Assembly (NCBI GenBank): GCA_016296485.1
Contig: JAEDJF010000018.1
Coordinates: forward strand, 1-20,808
From: Oscillospiraceae bacterium
GTDB taxonomy: Bacteria; Bacillota; Clostridia; Oscillospirales; Ruminococcaceae
Direction: 5' to 3'
DNA: 20,808 nt
Translations under genes and position numbers: made by a program
In this document: one piece after another, positions 16,809 to 20,808 of the stretch
Layout of the letters: each line of letters starts with the position of its first letter
Position numbering within the stretch: position 1 is the stretch's first letter
The notes under the pieces: model-generated
What the model was told of the DNA's origin: nothing
What the model saw: the letters and a program-made list of their open reading frames with translations, nothing else
Databases searched by the model: none

Positions 16809-16966
16809 AATAAAAAGAACCTCCGGCAAAAGGTTACCGAAGGTTTCTGAGCATAAAAATAATGCAAGGTCCTTCGGTGTCCGCAAAGGATTATGCTGAA
16901 TGGTTTCCCGGCTTTAACGGTAACGGCCTTGCGAGGGAATTGCACCCTTCTTTCCCATATCCATTG
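16809..16966 (-). ncRNA. Compact cobalamin riboswitch upstream of cbiD
   Basis: Read on the minus strand, ATGGGAAAGAAGGGTGCAATTCCC starts at about 16958. It is followed by CTCGCAAGGCCGTTACCG and the B12-box-like AAAGCCGGGAAACC. A closing stem can form from AATGG (16965-16961) and CCATT (16903-16899), giving a core of only ~67 bases without the P8-P12 arm. Downstream, CCTTGC (16869-16864) is complementary to GCAAGG of the aptamer (16932-16927), as a kissing loop. The ribosome site GGAGG (16824-16820) can be masked by AACCT (16835-16831) pairing with AGGTT (16822-16818). No U-tract follows, so control is probably translational. Recognised by motif, not by covariance. Confidence 0.85.
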
Positions 16967-16971
16967 ATTTG

Positions 16972-17001
16972 ATAATACCCCTATATATAGGCTAAAGTCA
17001 A
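16972..17001 (-). promoter_or_regulatory. Promoter of the leftward cob operon
   Basis: Minus-strand TTGACT (17001-16996), an 18-base spacer and TATTAT (16977-16972). The spacer contains the perfect palindrome CTATATATAG (16981-16990). Transcription would start close to the riboswitch. Confidence 0.72.
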
Positions 17002-17031
17002 GAAATTGGTGAAGGTTAGCAAAAATGGTCG

Positions 17032-17060
17032 TTGACTTTCCTTTTCCGTGGTGATACCCT
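17032..17060 (+). promoter_or_regulatory. Promoter of the rightward cob operon
   Basis: TTGACT (17032-17037), 17 bases, then TACCCT (17055-17060) preceded by TG at 17052-17053, an extended -10. The -10 hexamer is weak, so the assignment is moderate. Confidence 0.5.
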
Positions 17061-17070
17061 TATGATAATC

Positions 17071-17240
17071 GAATATGGGAAACGGGTTATGGAAGCTGGG
17101 TGTGAATCCCTCGCAGGGCCGCTTCTGTATTTCATCAAAAGTTTCCGGCACAAAGCCACTGGGGGAACCCCCGGGAAGGCGTCGGAAATCCTGCCGAAAG
17201 GCAATGGTGATAAGCCAGAAAACTTGCCCGTTTCGCTGCC
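17071..17240 (+). ncRNA. Long class-I cobalamin riboswitch upstream of cbiB
   Basis: The aptamer shows GCTGGGTGTGAATCCC, then TCGCAGGGCCGCTTCTGTATT, the P8-P10 block AAGCCACTGG with CCCCCGGGAAGGC, and the B12 box ATAAGCCAGAAAACTTGCC (17213-17231). The outer stem can form between AAACGGG (17080-17086) and CCCGTTT (17227-17233). It controls the cbiB-cobD-cbiL transcript. Unlike the leftward riboswitch it has the full peripheral arm. The family assignment is firm; whether it prefers adenosyl- or another cobalamin is not visible. Confidence 0.93.
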
Positions 17241-17321
17241 GCGCTTTTGCGCGGAAAGTTCAGTTCTGCGGACCGCCGGAGCTATGAACGACCAAGGCTC
17301 AATAGAGCCCTATGTTTGTTT

Positions 17322-17376
17322 GCCCGTTCGCGCAGATTTCGCGAACGGGCTTATTATATGTAATAACATTTTTTAT
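17322..17376 (+). terminator. Riboswitch expression platform hairpins
   Basis: GCCCGTTCGCG (17322-17332) pairs perfectly with CGCGAACGGGC (17340-17350). A second hairpin, TTATTA-tatg-TAATAA (17351-17366), follows directly, then CATTTTTT. The 3' arm of the first hairpin can instead pair with GCCCGTTTCGC (17226-17236), part of which forms the aptamer closing stem. Ligand binding should therefore favour this hairpin and stop transcription before cbiB. Confidence 0.75.
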
Positions 17377-17395
17377 AAACAGGGGGAACAGCGAA

Positions 17396-18358
17396 TTGAA
17401 TATTATTAGTGCGGTGGCAATAGCTTTTGTGCTCGATATACTTTTCGGAGATCCGATAAAAATACCTCATATAGTTGTCGCTATCGGAAAGCTCATATCG
17501 CTGCTTGAAAAGGGGATAAGGAAACTCCTTCCGAAAACGAACGGAGCGGAGATTTTCGGCGGCGCTTTGATGGCGGTTCTCGTTTGCGGAGCGTCCTTCG
17601 GCTTCGCTTTTGCGGTGCTTTGGCTTTGCGGGCTTGTTCATCCGCTTCTCCGGCTTGCGGCGGAAAGCTTTTTCTGCTGGCAGTGCCTTGCGATGAAAAG
17701 CCTTAAAGACGCAGGAATATACATTTATGACGCCTTGAAAACCGGGGACATTGAAAAGAGCCGCGAGGCCGTCGGAAGGATAGTCGGAAGGGACGTGTCC
17801 CAGCTTGACGAGCCGGCAATAAGACGCGCGGCGGTTGAGTCCGTTGCCGAAAGTACCGTTGACGGAGTTATTTCTCCTCTTATCTATATGATAATCGGAG
17901 GCGCGCCGCTTGCAATGGTTTATAAAGCGATAAATACGATGGACAGTATGGTGGGCTACAAAAACGACAGATATATGTATTTCGGAAGAGTTCCGGCACA
18001 TATCGACGACGTAGCCAACTTTATTCCCGCAAGAATCGGCGGAGTGCTCATGGTGCTGGCGGCGTTTATCTGCGGCTTTGACGGAAAAAATTCCTGGAGG
18101 ATTTTCAGAAGGGACAGGCTAAAACATAAAAGCCCCAACTCTGCCCACGCTGAATCCGCCGTTGCCGGTGCGCTTCACGTAAGGCTTGCCGGGAACTCAT
18201 ACTATTTCGGAAAACTCGTAGAAAAACCCTATCAGGGCGACGACGACAGACCTATCGCGGACGAGGATATTAAAAATACAATTAAAATGATGTACTGCGC
18301 TTCGGCGGTTATGTTTGTTATTTGTATATTAACAAGGGGGGCTTTCCTGTGGCTTTGA
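17396..18358 (+). CDS. cbiB: Adenosylcobinamide-phosphate synthase
   Basis: A membrane enzyme that attaches (R)-1-aminopropan-2-ol phosphate to adenosylcobyric acid. It has 320 aa with several hydrophobic segments. The N-terminal LDILFGDP (13-20) and PHIVVAIGKLI are hallmarks, as are VESVAEST-DGVISPL, AINTMDSMVGYKNDRY and the C-terminal NSAHAESAVAGAL with the AGNSYYFG stretch. I place the start at TTG 17396, nine bases after AGGGGG; an ATG at 17312 would start inside the riboswitch region and is rejected. It overlaps cobD by ten bases. Equivalent to aerobic cobD; naming differs between species. Confidence 0.95.
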   Translation: MNIISAVAIAFVLDILFGDPIKIPHIVVAIGKLISLLEKGIRKLLPKTNGAEIFGGALMAVLVCGASFGFAFAVLWLCGLVHPLLRLAAESFFCWQCLAMKSLKDAGIYIYDALKTGDIEKSREAVGRIVGRDVSQLDEPAIRRAAVESVAESTVDGVISPLIYMIIGGAPLAMVYKAINTMDSMVGYKNDRYMYFGRVPAHIDDVANFIPARIGGVLMVLAAFICGFDGKNSWRIFRRDRLKHKSPNSAHAESAVAGALHVRLAGNSYYFGKLVEKPYQGDDDRPIADEDIKNTIKMMYCASAVMFVICILTRGAFLWL

Positions 18359-19404
18359 TTCACGGAGGCGACTGCGAGGGGTATATTCTTGAAACCGGGA
18401 AAATGCCGCTTGATTTTTCGGCGAACTGCAACCCCCTCGGAACCCCGGACGGAGTAGTAAAAGCCGTTTGCGATTCGGTGAAAAACGCGTCGGCTTACCC
18501 AGACCCTCTTTGCAGAAGGCTCGTTAAAGCGTTAAGCCAAAGCGAAGGCGTTTCGGAAAAAGCTATCCTTTGCGGAGCGGGAGCTGCGGATATAATTTTC
18601 CGCCTTGCTGCGGCGCTGAAGCCGAAAAAAGCTCTTGTAACCGCGCCGACCTTCGCCGAATATGAGCTTGCGCTTAATACCGTCGACTGCGAAACGGAGC
18701 ACTATTTTCTAAAAGAGGAAAACGGCTTCGCTTTGAGTGAAGACTTTACCGAGAGAATAACGCCCAAAACGGATATTGTTTTCGTCTGTAACCCCAACAA
18801 CCCCACCGGAAATACTACGGAACGCCCGGTGCTCGAAACCATACTTGAGCGGTGCTCAAAAACGGGGACTTTGCTCGTTTTGGACGAGTGTTTCAACGAT
18901 TTTCTTGACGAGCCGGAAAGATATACCCTCAAAGATAAAATAAAGGAGAACAAAAATCTCATTATTCTCAAAGCTTTTACGAAGCTTTACGGAATGGCTG
19001 GTATCCGTCTCGGCTACTGTCTTTGCGGTGACGGAGAACTCATTGAAAAAATGCGCGAAGCTGGGCAGCCCTGGGGCGTTTCCTCTTTGGCGCAGGAAGC
19101 CGGAATAGCGGCGCTTTCGGAAAAGGAGTACGTCGTTAGAACGAAGGCTCTCATCAAAGAGGAGAGAAAACGGCTTAAAGAAGCCCTTTCGGAGCTTGGA
19201 GCCGAAGTTTTCGGCGGCGAAGCAAACTACATCTTTTTTAAGTGTAAAGTTTACGACCTTGCCACGAAAATGCGCTCCGAAGGAGTGCTTATAAGGGACT
19301 GTTCCAACTATTGCGGTCTTGAAAAAGGCTATTTTCGCGTAGCGGTACGCACAAGGGAAGAGAACGACCGGCTTTTGGAAACGCTTGAAAAAGTAATTAA
19401 ATAA
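18349..19404 (+). CDS. cobD: Threonine-phosphate decarboxylase
   Basis: A PLP fold-type I enzyme of 351 aa that decarboxylates L-threonine O-3-phosphate to (R)-1-aminopropan-2-ol phosphate, the substrate of CbiB encoded just before it. Motifs: HGGD at the start, DFSANCNPLGTP, CNPNNPTGN (~147-155), LVLDECFNDF (~176-185) and the Schiff-base Lys212 in KAFTKLYGMAG, with RLGY after it. The start is GTG 18349 behind AAGGGGGG; an ATG at 18322 is upstream of that site. Histidinol-phosphate aminotransferase is the close paralogue; the HGGD start and position next to cbiB decide for cobD. Confidence 0.92.
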   Translation: MALIHGGDCEGYILETGKMPLDFSANCNPLGTPDGVVKAVCDSVKNASAYPDPLCRRLVKALSQSEGVSEKAILCGAGAADIIFRLAAALKPKKALVTAPTFAEYELALNTVDCETEHYFLKEENGFALSEDFTERITPKTDIVFVCNPNNPTGNTTERPVLETILERCSKTGTLLVLDECFNDFLDEPERYTLKDKIKENKNLIILKAFTKLYGMAGIRLGYCLCGDGELIEKMREAGQPWGVSSLAQEAGIAALSEKEYVVRTKALIKEERKRLKEALSELGAEVFGGEANYIFFKCKVYDLATKMRSEGVLIRDCSNYCGLEKGYFRVAVRTREENDRLLETLEKVIK

Positions 19405-19417
19405 ACGGAGGATAACG

Positions 19418-20110
19418 ATGGAAAAAGGAAAGCTTTACGGAATAAGCGTAGGTCCCGGCGACCCGGAACTGATGACGGTAAAAGCGCAAAAAATGATACA
19501 AAGCTGCGGGGTAATCGCCGTTCCGACAACAAAGGGCGGCGGGGAACTTGCTCTTGATATTGCGAAGGGGCTTATGTCCCTTGATGACAAAAAAATTCTG
19601 AGGCTTCCGTTCCTTATGACGAGGGACCCGGAGGAGCTCAAAAAAAGCCACCTTGCCGTTGCGGAAAAGATTGAGGAGGAGCTCGAAAACGGAAACGACG
19701 TCGGAATGCTCAACCTCGGAGATATATCCGTATTTTCGACCTTTTCTTACATTATGGAAATCGTCACCGAGCACGGCTACGAAGCGGTTGTTATCCCCGG
19801 AGTAACGAGCTTTTGCGCTTCCGCAGCAAGACTCGGAGTTTCTCTTACCTCGATGAACGCCCCGCTTCATATTATTCCGGCAAGCGGCGGTTCCCTTGAG
19901 GAATGTCTTGACCTTCCGGGGAACAAGGTCCTTATGAAATCCGGGCGCTCGATACCGAAAGTCAAAGAGGAGCTTAAAAAGCGCGGGCTTTATGAAAAAT
20001 CCTACGCTGTTCAAAACTGCGGACTTCCCAATGAAAAAGCCTGTTTCAGCCTTGACGAAATGAGCGACGACCCAAGTTATTTCTCTACAATAATCGTTAA
20101 GGAATATTAA
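19418..20110 (+). CDS. cbiL: Cobalt-precorrin-2 C20-methyltransferase
   Basis: SAM-dependent methylation at C20, the first methylation after cobalt insertion. It has 230 aa with motifs ISVGPGDPELMT (9-20), LNLGDISVFSTFSYI (98-112) and VIPGVTSFCASAARLG. It is the last gene of the rightward operon, away from the other tetrapyrrole methylases, and follows cobD after 13 bases with a GGAGG site. A strong terminator follows at once. Equivalent name cobI. Confidence 0.95.
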   Translation: MEKGKLYGISVGPGDPELMTVKAQKMIQSCGVIAVPTTKGGGELALDIAKGLMSLDDKKILRLPFLMTRDPEELKKSHLAVAEKIEEELENGNDVGMLNLGDISVFSTFSYIMEIVTEHGYEAVVIPGVTSFCASAARLGVSLTSMNAPLHIIPASGGSLEECLDLPGNKVLMKSGRSIPKVKEELKKRGLYEKSYAVQNCGLPNEKACFSLDEMSDDPSYFSTIIVKEY

Positions 20111-20148
20111 AAAAGAAAACGCCGTCATAAATGACGGCGTTTTCTTTT
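20111..20148. terminator. Bidirectional terminator between cbiL and DUF2871
   Basis: The 17-base arm 20111-20127 pairs perfectly with 20132-20148 around a TAAA loop. Its ends are runs of A (left) and T (right), so it serves both the cbiL transcript and the minus-strand gene. Confidence 0.93.
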
Positions 20149-20172
20149 TTAAACAAATATGTATAGTTCGGT

Positions 20173-20592
20173 TTATTCCTTTGCCGCGCTTTTCTTTACA
20201 GTAAGGAGCAAAAGCACGAGGCTCACACCCAAAAAGATGTGACCGATGCCGGAAACGCCGGAGATGGAAGCATTTAGAGCGGAAGAGAGTTCAGGGTAGA
20301 TGACCTGAGTGAGTCCGCGAACAAAAAATCCGAGCCCGGAAATATTGAGACCGATGTGATAGAAAAGAAGAATTTTTCCGGTGTTTTTGTTTTCGGAAAA
20401 ATTAAAGGATTTCTCAAGAAGAGCAAGAACAAGGAAGAAGAACATTCCGAGCATGAAGTAATGGACATGCATTATGGAAAGATTAGTAACTCCGTTAAAG
20501 CCGATGAATTTGGTGAACTCACGGTAAAAAACTCCGAATACCATTGCAACTATTGCATAGATAAAAGCAAAATTAATGTATTTCTTGCACAT
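20173..20592 (-). CDS. DUF2871-type four-helix membrane protein
   Basis: A small membrane protein of 139 aa with four predicted transmembrane segments (~5-24, 39-60, 73-96, 110-132). The GVFYREFTKF segment after helix 1 and HVHYFMLGMFFF in helix 2 look like the DUF2871 family, of unknown function. Histidines 42, 44, 79 and 118 lie in or at the helices, which could suggest metal or heme binding; this is inference only. A modest AAAGGT site lies before the ATG, with a minus-strand terminator-like hairpin ~30 bases upstream. Confidence 0.75.
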   Translation of the reverse strand: MCKKYINFAFIYAIVAMVFGVFYREFTKFIGFNGVTNLSIMHVHYFMLGMFFFLVLALLEKSFNFSENKNTGKILLFYHIGLNISGLGFFVRGLTQVIYPELSSALNASISGVSGIGHIFLGVSLVLLLLTVKKSAAKE

Positions 20593-20621
20593 TGTAATCT
20601 ACCTTTGTTTTTAAAATAATA

Positions 20622-20653
20622 GAAAAAGACCCGAACACCAAGTGTTCGGGTCT
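20622..20653 (-). terminator. Minus-strand terminator upstream of the DUF2871 gene
   Basis: AGACCCGAACAC (20627-20638) pairs perfectly with GTGTTCGGGTCT (20642-20653) around CAA. A U-tract exists only in minus-strand RNA (A run at 20623-20627). It would either end an RNA coming from the right or act as a conditional attenuator for the DUF2871 gene. Confidence 0.75.
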
Positions 20654-20659
20654 GTGGTC

Positions 20660-20680
20660 CGGAAGTGTGATACGGAAGTG
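20660..20680. repeat. Direct repeat CGGAAGTG
   Basis: Two exact copies of CGGAAGTG (20660-20667 and 20673-20680) sit 13 bases apart, start to start, between the hairpin and the last gene. This could be a binding site for a regulator or chance; the surrounding 20654-20767 shows no other gene. Confidence 0.5.
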
Positions 20681-20767
20681 AGAGCAATACCCCAAAACAC
20701 ATTGAAAACACTACATTTTTACGGCATGGACGCACGGGTTTCTCAATAAATCAAAGGAGAAACTGCC

Positions 20768-20808
20768 ATGACAAATTTTATAGAAGAATTCTACTACGGC
20801 AATATCGA
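20768..20808 (+). CDS. Start of a DUF6809-like small protein, cut by window end
   Basis: A well-placed AAAGGAGA precedes ATG 20768, and the first 13 codons read MTNFIEEFYYGNI. This resembles the start of DUF6809-type short proteins, common and often multicopy in Clostridia and sometimes near transposon genes. Only the start is visible, so the family call is tentative. Confidence 0.55.
   Translation, partial: MTNFIEEFYYGNI

Noticed and set aside
16981..16990. Palindrome CTATATATAG as an operator
   Set aside because: It lies in a promoter spacer and is AT-rich alternating sequence; ten bases of this composition occur easily by chance.
17071..17376. EutX-like riboswitch RNA that sequesters EutV
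   Set aside because: The rightward cobalamin riboswitch runs into cbiB and I see no paired six-base-loop hairpins after it; it is an ordinary cis-acting switch.
20550..20735. 61-codon minus-strand frame overlapping the DUF2871 start and the hairpin
   Set aside because: It runs through an intrinsic terminator and overlaps the DUF2871 gene; no domain or good ribosome site. It could be a gene relic but this cannot be supported.

Overview
The window reads as chromosomal DNA from an anaerobic, Gram-positive bacterium of the class Clostridia. The evidence is indirect: strong AGGAGG-type ribosome binding sites, a T-box leader, an HWE/HisKA_2-type EutW kinase, a PfoR-like EIIC permease, the anaerobic (early cobalt insertion) cobalamin pathway, and a DUF6809-like gene start. 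Genus cannot be fixed from the sequence. I found no rRNA, tRNA, CRISPR array or complete insertion sequence.

Layout. (1) 1-3416: the 3' part of an ethanolamine-type sensor kinase (eutW), then eutB and eutC for the two subunits of an AdoCbl-dependent ammonia-lyase, closed by a terminator. No shell-protein genes follow. EutB keeps Arg160, Gln162, Asn193 and Glu287 but has Ala where the E. coli enzyme has Asp362, so its substrate is open to question. (2) 3439-5141: a promoter, a tryptophan T-box (specifier UGG, acceptor bulge UGGC), a nine-codon mini-ORF and a lone trpB with no trpA nearby. (3) 5147-7235: a short-chain dehydrogenase and a PfoR-like PTS EIIC permease. They are transcribed divergently from two promoters that appear to share one palindromic TTGCAA -35 box. 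(4) 7234-20148: a two-armed cobalamin locus. The leftward arm is cbiD-cbiF-cbiG-cbiH-cbiJ-cbiET-cbiA-cbiP-cobO-cbiC; the rightward arm is cbiB-cobD-cbiL. The genes are tightly packed, with many 4- to 10-base overlaps. Each arm begins with its own cobalamin riboswitch, and the two differ in architecture: compact on the left, long class-I type on the right. (5) 20173-20808: a DUF2871-type membrane protein on the minus strand, a minus-strand terminator upstream of it, a short direct repeat, and the first 13 codons of a DUF6809-like gene cut by the window end.

How the genes work together. The cobalamin genes cover cobalt-precorrin-2 to adenosylcobinamide phosphate: CbiL, H, F, G, D, J, E, T, C and A, CobO, CbiP, CobD and CbiB. 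The chelatase (CbiK/CbiX), uroporphyrinogen methyltransferase and nucleotide-loop genes (cobU, cobS, cobT) are absent and must lie elsewhere or be replaced. The eutBC product is a likely consumer of the adenosylcobalamin made here. EutW would sense the amine, and the riboswitches would shut synthesis down when cobalamin is plentiful. The T-box would raise TrpB when tRNA-Trp is uncharged, which fits scavenging of indole. All assignments come from reading the sequence; no search or folding program was run.
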